The notes: generated from the letters alone by a model not told the origin. A stretch of DNA of 64,000 nucleotides from Carposina sasakii (GCA_014607495.2 CP053153.1:6820001-6884000), one strand, 5' to 3'; numbered from the stretch's first letter, positions 34,018 through 46,765 are shown. Program-made: numbers and translations.

Positions 34018-36990
34018 TGTGATTCTGATATTAAATAAATAAAACTGTTCAACGTAATATAGCTTTATTAGCTTTAATACCTACATACAGTTTATACAAC
34101 AATTTGACAAAGAAAGAAACTAACATAAGACATTTTATTTTACCCCAATATTTCAGAGGTGCATTATTCTCCATTGATACAGCTTTTCGTCTATATGTAA
34201 ATGTTATTTTCCTCCATAGGTTGTAAATAACGTTATGCCAATATTCCCTACCTACGGTTTTGTCAAAGTTATGAAAAGTAGGTCATGTTTAGTATCTCCC
34301 AGCACGCAGACAGCTAGTTACTTGTGGGTTTTGAATATGAAAATATACTTATTAGAATATTAGATACGTGAAGATAGGTATTTTCACTAAACACAATATC
34401 ATGTGATGCTTATTCGCAGCCTACGTACCTATTTCCAAATTGTTAACATACCTACAAATGTTTGAGCCGTAAGTGTAGTTTCAACAACTGTTCCATCCTT
34501 AATGATGTTTGGGTACGTGCTCTAAATAATTGCTTTCTGGTTCCTGTGTTCATCTTTCATCTCGTTGTATGTTTAAACTGTAAACCTCTGTCATGTGACA
34601 TCATTAGAGAGTTAAATGTGTTTAACGGTAAACCATTTTGTTTGTACGAGAATTCTGTAGTTTGTGAGCTAACTAGTTAACGTAGGTAGAGCAGCCCGTA
34701 AACGGTTCTAGTCCTGCCAAGTTAATCAACGACCCTTGAGACTTGACTATGCAATGTTGTTGGTCTGGTAATTTGATCACAGCGTTTGTATTGAAATAAT
34801 GCTATGTTGGACAGTATATTTTTATAAGAATATACGTAATGATGACGATACGATAATTGCATTATGATTGCATATACCGTGATTTTTATTTAAGCGAGTA
34901 TATTTTATTTATATTGTTTTTTTATACCTGTAGGTGGGATCTATCTAAGAACCACAAGAAAAAAACCATTTTCCTTTCCAGGCTTAACAATTTAAATATT
35001 ATGAATATTTACGAAAGCCATAAAAGGTATAAATAATAATGTATACCCGTCCCTTTCATTTCCATCATCATCAACGTAGCTCTGTCCACTCCAGATATTA
35101 TTCTTCTCTCTTCCCCCACCCCCAACGTAGCCACTGTCTGCCCGCATTATTTTGCCTTTGTTTGAAATTCCCGAGCGAACTCGCAAAATAAAAGCTTTTT
35201 TTAACCGAATCTTTTCTGCTTCGAAAAGGTATTACTACACACTTTTTTATTAGAAACACTTACGTTTTTTTAAAATACATCAAGCGTCAAAGTCATGTCA
35301 AAGTGGATATTTGCTCTTTATTAGAAAACAAAATCAAAATAAAGCATAAAGAAAAATAACTTCAAGATAATTTTCATGGGTTTCTGTTTTAGCATTATAT
35401 AGTGAGCGATGGTACCTATGAATATAATAGTAAATAGTGGACTTCCAAGGGGAACGTACTATCAGAACTGACAAATTTAGCTCCAGCGTACTCGTAACTC
35501 AAGGAATAATTTTCGTGGCTTACAAGAAAAAGTAGGACTTACAAAGTTCAAGAGTCCATGTACGAGTAGCAGTAAAAATGTTTCACAAATATTGAGCCAA
35601 GTCCTATATCGTTCGAGCTGGATAGATCCAGTCTACAATGTTCTCAGAGGTATTTATTTATACGGTTATTCCTATTCGTTTATATATGTATATATATTTT
35701 ACATTTCCTAACGGATTCGCTACGTACGACTAAACGCGGCGATAAGCTTATCGTTTACCACGAAGGACTGTCAAAAGTAGGTGTATAATTTGCATACTTC
35801 TGCCCAACTTTATGGCTAATGAGAGTGACTATTATTCTATTTAAAAATGCTGTGTCCTAAATGACTGAAAGTCATTGCGTAGCATGAACTGCTGATCTTA
35901 AGAGACCAGAAACATGGGTCCTCAAAGTTTGCTACCTCATCGTAGGCAAGGCATTCAAGGGAACGGAAATTAATAGCATTTGTAAACCTTTTAATTGAGT
36001 CGCGGGCGTCCACTAGTATACCAGGTAATTTAAACTGTCCCTCTTTTACTTTACTTTAAGTACGATAAAGCAGTTAATAAAATTGATCACCTAGATATAA
36101 TTTCGTAGCTAGATAGCCAAGAGAGGAAATAAGATATTTTTATGCCGGAAAATTCCATATTCCTGGAGAAGAAATAGTATTTATTTTTATACTGTATTTG
36201 GTGTTTATATCTACATAAGTACCTATAGGTTAGGTTATTACCTCCATGAAAACGTTAAATAGGTTATTAATAATATTTTACCTTATATTATTTACCAACT
36301 TATTTTCCTCGTGTATTTGAACAGGAAAAAAGGCAATATTTCCCTTGTCCTTATTGGTGTACTTATATTAACTGCTATAACTTGTAATCGTACTATGTTA
36401 TTCTGAAATTAGTTATCTTTTTGTTTGGGTACTTATATGATGTATTATTATCTTCTTAAAGTATTATAATTTTATGGGCTATTAATTGATTTGCCTGATG
36501 GAGTTTTAAAGATATTGTTACGTTAAATTTTCCTGAAAACCAGTATGTATGAAATAGCAAAAGGGTTAGCCTGAAACGATCTAAATGGTAATTATCAACC
36601 TTACCAACATTACCAATGGGTGGTAAATAAGAGGTATGCATGAGGTATTAACTATGTACTTTAAAAATTAACTATGTGTACTTAACTATGTATTTTAAAA
36701 AGGTATTTCCAGATAATAACAATGTCGATCTCTTAAAATATTCTCCTTTCATATTCCAAACAAATACAATGTGTAGACATGACCCTGTTGCCCCTTTTAA
36801 GTTGTTTACGACATGTAGTCGAGTTTCCCCAACTTTTACTGCATAATGTTCGGTATTTGTAATAGAATTAGTTAGCTAAACTACCGACATAGCAGATACC
36901 AGTGGCAAAAGTTATCATTTATGAAACTGTCGGACGATACATAAGTACAATATTATAATTAGTTACGCACATACTATCTTTACTTAATAT
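34018..36990 (+). other. Intronic sequence
   Basis: No exon recognised. GAGTCGCGGGCGTCCACTAG at 35998-36017 is an isolated end of the dispersed repeat seen at 690 and 44.3 kb. Otherwise AT-rich. Confidence 0.5.
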
Positions 36991-37195
36991 ATCTATACTT
37001 TATATAAAAATGAATCGCTAAAATCGTTGCTAAGAGCAGATCTCGAGAACAGCTAAACCGATTTCGCTAATTCTTTTTTAGAATATTCCCTGTAGTACGA
37101 GGAAGGGTCTTACGGGGAGATTTTTGTTTTCAATTGCCTAAAAAAATCTAAAAACAACTTCTCTATAGCGGGCCCCACGACTTTGTTCACGTAAA
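36991..37195 (+). repeat. Dispersed non-autonomous repeat, plus strand
   Basis: AAAAATGAATCGCTAAAATC, ATCTCGAGAACAGCTAAACC and GATTTCGCTAATTCTTTTTT occur here in order. The same order appears inverted at 51045-51240. It is related to the family at 355-690. Confidence 0.65.
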
Positions 37196-38854
37196 AGAGC
37201 ATCACACCCGTGATGAGCCGATGCGGATCCTCCCCTAATGTCCTAAAATAAAATAAACGTGGAGTATGTTTCGAATAACTTTACTCTAAAGTATAACATG
37301 ATATTTTATATGGAAATATCTGACTCAGAATTGGATGTTTGATCTTATTAACCGCTATGGTTTAATATTATTTTAACCCTTGCTACATTAAAAATTGTAT
37401 TTTTATATCTTTTAACATTTTTGTTATGTTACTACAGAAAGCTGAAAATTTTCTATTAACTGAATTATTTTTACAGACACTGCATATATTTTGCAACTTT
37501 TATAAAAAAAAACTAGCAGACGCCCGCTACTTCGTCCGTGTAAACTTTAGGATTCCCCATATTCCCGTTTCCTGTCTGCCTGTCATACAAAGAACACACC
37601 CTCCAAAATCCAGGTGTCTAAGATCAGCGGTTTTGCGCTGATCCATCAACCAGTCAGTCCTCATTCAGGACAAAGCATTTTATACAAATACATATGTGTT
37701 TAACTTAAATACTGTTTGAAACTTTTTTGTAATAACTCTGAAGCTTTAATATGTGCATTATAATGCGCAGTTAAACAACATAATGGTGAAAATATGTATG
37801 GCTCGTTCACAATAACAGTGAGACGTGATTTGGCACAAAAAGACACGGCCAAATTGGACATTTTATTCCATCGTAAACTAGCAAAATGCAAATTCTTGGC
37901 GAAGGACCCAAATGAAATAATAATAAATTACGCTGGTCTGGTACCACCTACCTTTTTAATTTAAACATTGATTGAGGTAATTAAGTATACCACAATACCA
38001 GCTATGGTCATTGACACAGGTCAGTCAAATTAAAATAGGTCTTCATTTTAAATTGTAGAGTATTACCATTAATGTTACTATTTGGTATTTAGCTGATTGG
38101 TACCTACATTTCTTTGTGTTTTGGTATGGCATGATAAATTTGAGACAACTATCGTATACTCTTAGGAAGGCTCTATATTGAGGCTGGTATATTGAAAATA
38201 ACGAAATATTTGTTAAGGCTGTTTTCAACTCCATATAGAAACATATAAACACGCTGCCATACTTATATCGTCACATTACTATATAAATTCTTACACGCGT
38301 TCCTTCAGATCCCTGAAGAGGACTGTAGTCATGAATAACCTTGGCTATTAAAATCGGAATTGACCTTGGCCTTGATTAAAGCTCGAAAATGATGCTTTTT
38401 TGATGTTTTGTAGCTACTTAGCTTTTAATTTAAAAAATTATACATTTAGAAATTGCAGCATTTTCACTGGGAACAGTAAGTTTGACAACTGACCAAACAA
38501 TTCGGCCAAAATCTTTGGTATTCCGTGTTTAGAAACCCATCATAATAATAAATATCTAGAAATAACAAATATCACGGTCTTCCCTTCTCTACCCACTGAT
38601 TTGACATTATGCAGTCATAAATATTATATGCACTTCCTGGCTATCCACCTACACGTAGTTTCAGTCATGAAGGCTCTTAGCAGCTGCGCTAGTGTCAAAA
38701 TTACTGTGAGACTGTATTATTTATTTTATTTATTTCCAATGAAACCCGAGAGACTTGTACATGTACCTACTATATTTAATTTTATGTAACATCTTTATAA
38801 TCTGTGATATGCGATAAATGAATCTAATCTAATTGTAACAGGCATACTTATATA
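37196..38854 (+). other. Intronic sequence with repeat scraps
   Basis: CAGACGCCCGCTACTTCGTC (37518-37537) is a short end of the GACGCCCGCGACTTCGTCC repeat. A possible LINE tail (ATAAATGAATCTAATCTAAT) is at 38813-38832. No exon seen. Confidence 0.5.
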
Positions 38855-38937
38855 CTATAAAATTATTAATAAAGAAATGAAAAAAAATCCTCACCCGGGT
38901 GGGAATCGAACCCACGGCCTCTGCATTCCGTGCCAGT
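38855..38937 (-). mobile_element. tRNA-derived SINE (family 1), truncated head
   Basis: It has the same AT-rich tail and GGGTGAGGA junction as 22853-22970, then the B-box half GGTTCGATTCCCACCC on the minus strand. The A-box half is missing, the match ending near 38937 (TGCCAGTAC). Confidence 0.7.
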
Positions 38938-40563
38938 ACTTAATAATATACGTTAAATCGACACGTGTTTGGCGGTGGGACAAAATAGGCTTCATAAACA
39001 CAACAAACCGTTGTGGGATAGCACCCTTTCCTTATCGCATCCTATAAATTGAAAAGGATCCCTTTGTCTACCCATCTAGATTAGGTTTGTGCTAAAAAAA
39101 TCTGTAGGTAGGTACTTTGTACTACGCTTTATTTTCGCAGAACATTGTATACTTATTTAGACCGGTCTTTTAAAAAACGATACATATTTGACACAAAAAA
39201 AGATGTTGGGATATCATCTTAAAAAAGTTTCTACATATATCTATAAATGTGGACCTATTAAAGGCTTTATGTATCTACAATTTTATTTTATGTATCTACA
39301 GTTATAAATACCTGAAATTGTAAAATAAAATAATATGACATTAAGAAATATACTTACTTCTAGTACACGGTATATGTCTTAATAGTACAAATTGCTAATA
39401 TTTTATGTACGTGTTTCATATCAAGTCGTAAAACAAAACGCAATATATTAATCTAATCTGACATGAACTAACGAAATGAATTACAACGAAAATGTTAATT
39501 GTCCTAGCCACTTGACTAATAAAGCTGTAGTTAACGACACATTAAACTATCGTCACGGAGAGAATATTGGCGTTTATTAACGGCGTATTTTTAGACAATG
39601 ACACTCATCTTCACTGGCAATAGTCGTTTAGTGTCTAATTTCGCCACTATATGTATCTTTGCACAGTGGATTCTTAGATCTTAAGCAGGTATAATCCAAG
39701 CTAAAAATAGACTGATCCCTGATAAGAGATAACGATATCGGTCATTGTATGTAGGTACTACACAACTATGAGAGTCGGTAGATATCCATGTAATGATATT
39801 TATTGCGAACAAAACTCGAAGTAAATAATCATTGTAGTTTTATATAGAAACCGTTGAATCATAATTAAACCTGAACTAGGTAGTAATCAAAATGAAAAAT
39901 GAAATAAATTACCGAAGAGGCTATAGTTTCCGTCCGAGAGAAAACTAATTTAATCTCACCTTTTTATTATCTGGATGTTTTTTCGTAAACAAGTCGTTTA
40001 ATATAAAAGATTACCGTTTTAAATAACTTTTTTGAGAGGTGACATAATTACCTATATAAATTTTCAATAAAAAAATATATAAGTTGTTTTTAAAATTTTA
40101 TTTAATATAGGTTTGTAACTAATGTTAACCAGTGTTAACAAGTGGTCCTAGTCTTGAACTGAATAACTATGCAAGAACATCACACGTGTCATCGTCCTAG
40201 TTAAACGGTACATTCAGCTTAACCTGCCGATTAATATAATTCGCCTGTATTACTTAAAACCCAGTCCGCTTCAGTGAAAATGCACCCTCATCTCAAGATA
40301 AAGTGTAAATAGCTTTAAGCTTCGGCTACGAATCTCAATATTCCCCTGGCATTGTTTACGTCTCCAGCTAAGTGAATAACTGATTATTGCCTGTTTATAC
40401 TCAGTCATTTGTATTCAAAGCAGGGGCTTGTTTATGAAATAGAAACTTCTATTCCACCCTATTAGGGGAAACGTAATTGAATAGAGCGCGTAAATGCCCC
40501 GAATATTAACATGAAACTATATTATATGTAGGTTTTTGTTGGTATAAGACTCATGTTAGAAAC
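38938..40563 (+). other. Intronic sequence, no feature
   Basis: A weakly inverted pair near 39535 and 39630 (GACACATTAAAC against GTTTAGTGTC) may mark an old element. No exon. Confidence 0.4.
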
Positions 40564-40799
40564 TACTAGTGAACGCCCGCGACTTCGTCCGCGTGGACTG
40601 CAGAAAACACCAAATTTTGAAATTATCAAGAGTAAAAATATTTTCCCGGGATAAAAAGTAGACTCTGTGCTAATCCAGGGTATCAGCTAACTCCATACGA
40701 AATTTTATTAAAATCGCTCCAGCCGTTTTTACGTGAAAGAGTAACAAACATCCATCCATCTATACTTACAAACTTTCGCGTCTATAATATCAGTAAGAT
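40564..40799 (+). repeat. Dispersed repeat with GACTTCGTCCGCGTGG start
   Basis: Starts CTAGTGAACGCCCGCGACTT, passes TTTTCCCGGGATAAAAAGTA and AAATCGCTCCAGCCGTTTTT, and ends TTCGCGTCTATAATATCAGT. The distal half recurs at 13635-13775. This is the most complete copy in the window. It encodes nothing; Helitron-like or SINE-like origin is inference. Confidence 0.7.
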
Positions 40800-41469
40800 A
40801 AGATAAGATGGCGGTACTCTACTTATATGTCTATACAAAATTAAATATAACATACCTACATGTCAAAAGGTGAAGTGCAAAATGGGCTAAGCGCATTTTA
40901 ACCACTTTTACAAGAGATTGTTTAGGCCCCGCGGGACTTATTGTGGGCCCGAGGGCTAATAAATAGACTGTAGTTTCAATATGAACGATAAAGGAATTAA
41001 AAGAAATATACAGTTCATCGACGAGAGTGGGAAAGCAAGTGAAAATAAAATAAGACGTCATGGTGACGCGACGTCTATGTCCACCACCGAGGAGGTTCAT
41101 CTGAACAAGATCGATTGAAAGTTATTTAAAATAATACGAATACACATACTGTGGAATATAATCAAAAGCTTTCAATTATTTTGCTAAAATAACACAGCGT
41201 AATGCCTGTAGTAATTCATTAGTTCTACCTGTGCTACGCAAGTAAATTTTGGAATTCCCATATTTTACCAAAAGGGAAATTTATCACGTTTATTGTGCCA
41301 TATACCTACTATTTACCTACACAAATAATGCATCGATATTGGTTATTTATTGAAGGAAGTGAAAGCCCAGGGATAAGCTTTAGGTACCTGTACCAATTAA
41401 ACAGTATGCGGCATTAAACAAACAAATCGGTATTTAATGTTAAACATATTTTGAAAATTATTGCATTGG

Positions 41470-42025
41470 GGTTGGTTTTACCCCGGCGTCAGACATAGCT
41501 TCAAAGATTTGCACACTTCTTTGAATACATTGCAATGCTTTGAAAACACATTTGAATACATATTGGCGCAACCTGCTAGACATGTTTCGCAAAGAATTTT
41601 CTCCACAGTACGCTGGTAGACAATAAACAAGATGGACGACGATTTTATTATTTATGTGCATGTGATTATTTTTTACGTGTACATTAAATTTAAGGAAACG
41701 TCCGAGAAGGAGGCGCGAATGGATGTGTGAAACGTACCGTAATAAAACAAGGGACCTATGTATATTTGATGAATTTTAACAACTATTTCAATACAGTCTC
41801 ATACAACCGTTTCGCTCAACAATGCTCGCGCAAATGGACTTTGCGCAAGTGTGGCAGGCTACGCAAACATTTGAACACATACGACTTTGAACGCTTTGAT
41901 GTGCGCTAAAAACCAACACCGCATGGCAAAGTGCAAATCTTTGTCCAAACTTTGGACACATATTCAAAGTCTCGTGCGTGTGACAAGTGTTCAATCAAGT
42001 GAAGCTATGTCTGGCGCCGGCTTTA
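41470..42025. mobile_element. TIR element (MITE-like)
   Basis: CGGCGTCAGACATAGCTTC near the left end (41483-41501) and its complement GAAGCTATGTCTGGCGCCGG near the right end (42000-42019) form inverted termini. The inside has repeated words around CATTTGAACACAT and CGCAAA in both arms. Short open frames are not recognisable as transposase. Confidence 0.65.
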
Positions 42026-42471
42026 AATTTATAAGTAAGCAAAAATATATTTTCAAAATGAGGCTATAATGTCCCGGTAATGAAACTTTACTATAGTATA
42101 CAGATTGACATTTAGTTTCACTAAGTGCTTATTTTTTGTAGGGTAACAAATATCGTGGTCATTTGGCGGACCGCATGGTTAACCTAACCAATCACTATTC
42201 TGTCTCAAAATGGGATTTTGCACTTACCACCAAAGTGTAGCTCTCTCTCGTAGTATATGTGGTTATAGCATCTGCTGGTCTCACTTTACAGTGATTCATT
42301 AACGAACGTCTAAACATCCGTCCGTTTACCTATTATTTATTCTGAGAATATGCAGATCTACGTTTAAATAATGACTTTTAGAAGCATGTGATACTCCTGG
42401 ACAGCTACCAAAGCTTATACCTATATTACTTAGATAGATTAGATGATTGAATCATATGATGACTAGTATAT

Positions 42472-42600
42472 AAGGTCTTTTCAAAATTAGTGATTATCTT
42501 TTAACACGAAACTAGGTAGGTAAAAAGAAACAACTTTTACTATGGGACGGGACCTACTCCGAAATAGTGAAAAAAAATCAGCTGCTCCATACAACCATAA
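42472..42600 (+). repeat. Single arm of a foldback family
   Basis: It shares TTTTCAAAATTAGTGATT, TAACACGAAACTAGGTAGGT, AAAAAGAAACAACTTTTACT and CTCCGAAATAGT with the left arm of the foldback element at 61565. The right arm is absent. Confidence 0.65.
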
Positions 42601-42730
42601 AATGCTGAAGGATCACTACCTGTCCATTCTTTGACTATGCTGTCATTTGTTTCTCTCCTTTTTTTATAATTTAGTTAGTCTCGTAGAATTAGTTTCATTG
42701 CACATGTTACCCTGTGTTTGTTCTTCTTCT

Positions 42731-43186
42731 TTTGTTAATATGTTACATAGTTTTGACTGTGTCGCTGGGAGCTTTCTTGCTATTTCTTCTTCCAAGCAAT
42801 GACACTTCACTGAAATAGTGTAACAGTAATAGTAGATTCATGCGGCGTGTCAGACCTAATGTTGGTTTTACCATAAAGGAGAACTGTGTAGCAGCTCTTC
42901 TGGATTTCGTCTTTAGGCGACCTTAACTCTTATTCTCCACGTTGGTGGCTATTAAGCCGAATCGCTAACTTATGCCTGACAGACCGTAACAAATCGCACC
43001 TTGGGGTGGTGACCGTTGCCAAAGCAAAGGCTTTGCGATTTATTTTTTCGGGTTGTTTAAATTCACCTCCTTTTTTGTTTGGTAGCGGTTTCATTTTGGG
43101 GTGCGAATATAGAAAGTAACATATAAAAAGACAATCAACAAACAAGTTGTTAATGCTTTCATGTCGAATAAATGATTTTGAATTTG
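42731..43186 (+). mobile_element. 5'-truncated copy of the 1.6-kb LINE
   Basis: The sequence follows 6405-6865 closely, from GTTAATATGTTACATAGTTT through CGAATAAATGATTTTGAATT. Only the 3' UTR is present. TTTGTTAATA occurs at both junctions and may be the target duplication, though it also occurs in the element. Confidence 0.9.
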
Positions 43187-43225
43187 TTAATAATTTATCT
43201 TTACTTGCTTGGCTTGCTGGATGAG

Positions 43226-43330
43226 ATCTCTTGTAGAGATAAGCTTGTCATTGTACATGCATCTCTTCTTTTATCTTGTAAGTTGTATTTTTGTGTATGT
43301 GCAATATAAAGAATAAGAATAAGAACCTCG
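43226..43330 (+). mobile_element. LINE 3' UTR fragment with (AATAAG)n tail
   Basis: CTCTTGTAGAGATAAGCTTG, TCATTGTACATGCATCTCTT and GTGCAATATAAAGAATAAGA occur in order. They are mirrored on the minus strand at 47690-47795 and partly at 18165-18262. Confidence 0.65.
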
Positions 43331-43984
43331 AATAAATACTGCACTAAAATGTATAGAACAGCTGATTTTCACTATCGGAGTTTGTAGGGGCCAGTTAGCC
43401 CTTACACTTGTTCTAGTTGTGGAGTTCGTATAAAGAAGAATGGAGACGTTAAGTTAATTATCACGAGTATATTGTAATAATACGTTATACAAGTTATGAT
43501 AAGTTATTGACCGTTCTTTCTATTGATGTGTACCGCGCGCTAGTTAGTTATGATCTCCCCTTATTTTAGCAATAGTATCATATTTATGCGATTTTCAAAA
43601 GTAATATAATTTTACTTTAAATTATATATAGGTATATGTAAATTGCTCTAACTCTGAAACATTGTAAAGATTTTAAACATTATTTTACTTTTTTAATTAG
43701 GAAAATCCACCGAGATTACAGACGTTCAAGCGCCGATAATTTTGACAATTTGGCTGTTGTTATCATTTTGCGATCTTTCATTAATGTATCCAGTATCTGG
43801 ATTTCCAATAATTAGAATCATTCTTTTACCTTTCTCTCTGTGAAGGCAGATAACAATCGCCATCGATTGATGAGAAACAATGGATTTGGTTACTTTTGTC
43901 AACCCAAAAAACGATCTGCTGGCAAAAACGATCTGCTGGCTAGGCTTTGAAAATGAAGTTCTACTTTTATTTCTGTATCTATAT

Positions 43985-44316
43985 ACATATAATAAAAATG
44001 TAACGGATCGCTGTCTGTACATGGAGATATATGAGAAAAAATATTATAGGAGACCTTTATCAACGCAATAATACCCAAAAGAATGATTTTTAGATTTTTG
44101 TATGTGCGTTTGTGCACGCTAATCTCAGAAACGCCTGAACCGATTTCGATGCAGTTTTCAGGAATATATTGTGACAGGTCCCACTTAACATATCATAGGC
44201 TACTTTTTATCCCGGAAAAATGTTTTTATCCCGGATGATTTCGACATTTTGTGTATTATGACATTATTATGACATTTCTGTAGTCCACGCGGACGGAGTC
44301 GCGGGCGTCCACTAGT
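43985..44316 (+). repeat. Lepidopteran non-autonomous interspersed repeat, copy 2
   Basis: Counterpart of 355-690, sharing ATGTAACGGATCGCTGTCTG, CTGAACCGATTTCGATGCAG, GACAGGTCCCACTTAACATA and GGAGTCGCGGGCGTCCACTA. It lacks the ACGAGT insertion and the short tandem duplication of copy 1. Confidence 0.75.
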
Positions 44317-44501
44317 CCTAAATATAAACAACTGAATTTATTTAATCTTTATTGCGGTTTTTTGTACATATCGAATAACAAGTTTACATTTTATATAGGT
44401 ACTCCGATGTCATTTGCGGTTATATAGAGGATTTAGAGGTATAAAGAGAGATTACATAACTAACTAAAATAATAGTAATATTTAAGTTTTACACAAAGTG
44501 A

Positions 44502-46030
44502 TAGGATTTGTGTTGAAATGCTGAAGGCTGGACAGGGCGTCGTAGCCAGTCAGTTGTACTGCCTATTCAACATGTGCTTTGACACCGGCCGAGTACCAAT
44601 TGATTGGTGCAAGGCTGTCATCGTGCCTCTGTTCAAGGGTAAGGGCTCACGACTGGACTGCAAAAACTACAGAGGCATTAGCCTACTCAGCATTGTCGGC
44701 AAGCTGTATGCAAAAGTGTTGATTGAAAGGATTATGAAAGTAACCGACCAGAAAGTGTGGGATGCACAAGCGGGATTTCGAAAGGGCATGGGATGTACGG
44801 ATCAAGTCTTTTCCTTACGATGTATAGCCGAAAAGTTTCTGGCGAAAAGTCAGAAGGTGGGTAGATATTGCGCTTTCATCGATTTGGAGAAGGCTTATGA
44901 CAGAGTAGTGAGGAAGGAACTTTGGAAGGTTCTGTCTATGTATGGAGTGAGTGGCCTTCTCATTCGGGCACTGAAATCCCTCTACGAGGACTCAAATGCT
45001 TGTATGAGAATAAACGGGTCCTACACAGACTGGTTTACCATCGAAAAGGGTGTTAGGCAGGGATGTGTAGCGTCACCGTGGCTATTCAATCTATTCATGG
45101 ACAGTTGTTTGCAAGGTTTGAAAGACGATGTTTGTGGTCTAAGAATGAATGAGTTACTTGTCAAATGCCTTCTCTATGCCGATGACATGGTTTTGCTTGC
45201 GTCTTCGGAGGAGGAGTTGCAGGAGATGGTAACAAAAATGCATGAATCATTTGAAAGTAAAGGGATGAAGATGAATGTAAGTAAGACGAAAGTGATGGTT
45301 TTTGAAAAGGATGAGGTAATGGTGAATTGCAAAATAATGATTGGCGAAGAAAGATTGGAGCAAGTGACTGAGTTCGTGTATCTGGGGACTTTGTTTACAA
45401 GGGATGGTAAGCATGACAAAGATATTGCAAGGAGAGTGAATGCTGGGAATCGGGTGAATGGGGCACCTAATTCTTTTATGAGTAGCCAGAAAGTGTCGCA
45501 AGCGGCACGTCTGGCTGTTCATGGAGCTGTTTTGGTGCCGACTCTTATGTATGGAAGTGAAAGTTGGGTATGGCAGAAACCAAAACATCAAAGTCAAGTG
45601 AATGCAGTGGAAATGAGAGCATTGAGAAGTATGTGTGGAGTCACTTTGAAAGATAGGATAAGAAATGAGGTGATCAGAAAGAAGTGTGGTATAAATGAGG
45701 ACGTGGTGACGAAGATTGAGAAGGGTATGTTGAGGTGGTTTGGGCATGTGGAGAGGATGAGTGAAAGTAGACTGACAAAGAAAGTGTACAACGGAAGAGT
45801 GGATGGAAGGGTTGGAAGGGGAAGACCTCGCCGGACTTTCACCGATCAAATTGCTGAAATTCTAAAGAAAGGTCAGGTCAAGAGTACCCTAAACCGACGA
45901 GCGTGCATGAAGAATATCATGAAAGTAGATGAAGCGAAAGAGGTGTGTCAGGATCGTAGCAAATGGAGATCCGTGATCTCTGCCTACCCTTCCGGGAAAG
46001 AGGCGTGATTATTATGTATGTGTATATGTA
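44502..46030 (+). mobile_element. 5'-truncated RTE-like LINE with 14-bp target duplication
   Basis: TTTACACAAAGTGA flanks the insertion exactly (44488-44501 and 46031-46044). The 1.53-kb insert opens inside the reverse transcriptase and ends shortly after its stop with TATGTATGTGTATATGTA, a TATG-type tail. The whole coding part is uninterrupted and the duplication is perfect, so the insertion looks young. Confidence 0.9.
44518..46008 (+). CDS. LINE reverse transcriptase, N-terminally truncated
   Basis: Open for 496 codons from an internal ATG; the frame is already open from the insertion junction, so this ATG is probably not the natural start. Reverse-transcriptase blocks appear in order: NYRGISLLSIVGKLYAKVL, GFRKGMGCTDQVFSL, FIDLEKAYDRVVRKELW, GVRQGCVASPWLFNLFMD, and catalytic LLYADDMVLL (about residues 220-229), then MNVSKTKVM. 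The C-terminal part has LRSMCGVTLKDRIRNE, LRWFGHVERM and GRGRPRRTF, ending SAYPSGKEA, as in RTE-related non-LTR elements. The endonuclease and first reverse-transcriptase blocks are missing, so it cannot act alone. The large minus-strand frames here are mirror frames. Confidence 0.9.
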   Translation: MLKAGQGVVASQLYCLFNMCFDTGRVPIDWCKAVIVPLFKGKGSRLDCKNYRGISLLSIVGKLYAKVLIERIMKVTDQKVWDAQAGFRKGMGCTDQVFSLRCIAEKFLAKSQKVGRYCAFIDLEKAYDRVVRKELWKVLSMYGVSGLLIRALKSLYEDSNACMRINGSYTDWFTIEKGVRQGCVASPWLFNLFMDSCLQGLKDDVCGLRMNELLVKCLLYADDMVLLASSEEELQEMVTKMHESFESKGMKMNVSKTKVMVFEKDEVMVNCKIMIGEERLEQVTEFVYLGTLFTRDGKHDKDIARRVNAGNRVNGAPNSFMSSQKVSQAARLAVHGAVLVPTLMYGSESWVWQKPKHQSQVNAVEMRALRSMCGVTLKDRIRNEVIRKKCGINEDVVTKIEKGMLRWFGHVERMSESRLTKKVYNGRVDGRVGRGRPRRTFTDQIAEILKKGQVKSTLNRRACMKNIMKVDEAKEVCQDRSKWRSVISAYPSGKEA

Positions 46031-46044
46031 TTTACACAAAGTGA

Positions 46045-46679
46045 AAACGTAGGTACATATATAATCATAGGTACGACATATATAGTTAAACTAAAAAAGT
46101 ATTATATGTCAGAGGCTTGCGTAAATTCGTCTAGTGACGAAACTTTAGTGAAAATATGTACAGAATTATATATTCATAAAAAGGACGAAATTCATACTGC
46201 CATAAATACTAAAACATTATGGTGATAAAGATTTTAAATTTCTATTTTATCTAAGGGCCGACAGTAGGTACTTAGGCATGATGACTATGTTTGATTTTAT
46301 ATGTTATTTTATGCTTGCCAGAGTTGAAAGTTCAATGTCATACCTACCTATCTGTAAAATTACAGTGTCCAAAGCTTTTAAAGTTGGGCGGGCAAAGCCA
46401 GCCCGAACACTTGTATAATTTATGGCAACTTTTGTTTTGTGATCGTTTGGAAATTTTTACTATAGCTAATAGTTAACTGAGCTACGAGTAAGTTATTATT
46501 TCGCGGATGTTTCTATTGTTGTGTGATCTATCGATATGAACACAAAAAATATTGTAGTCTAGCCATTTCATGGTAACCTCGAAATGCCAAGTTATGCCCG
46601 ACGAGCCTAAAAGGGAAAACAATTGACAATCGACAAGTAAGACATATAGGTACCTAACTTTACGTGGAATAGAAAGATA
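46045..46679 (+). other. Intronic sequence, no feature
   Basis: Sequence directly after the LINE; no exon seen. Confidence 0.5.
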
Positions 46680-46681
46680 AA

Positions 46682-46765
46682 AAATTCTTTATTGCACTAT
46701 AAAGTTGTACAAAGGCGAACTTAACGCTACATAGCATTCTCTTCCAGTTAACCAGTACAATAAAT
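46682..46765 (-). mobile_element. LINE 3' end fragment, minus strand
   Basis: AAATTCTTTATTGCACTATA, then TTGTACAAAGGCGAACTTAA and CATTCTCTTCCAGTTAACCA, form a reversed LINE tail. A more diverged relative is at 13180-13255. Confidence 0.55.

Noticed and set aside
45247..45849. A 200-codon minus-strand frame
   Set aside because: It is entirely inside the reverse transcriptase coding region on the other strand and has no domain features; it is a mirror frame.
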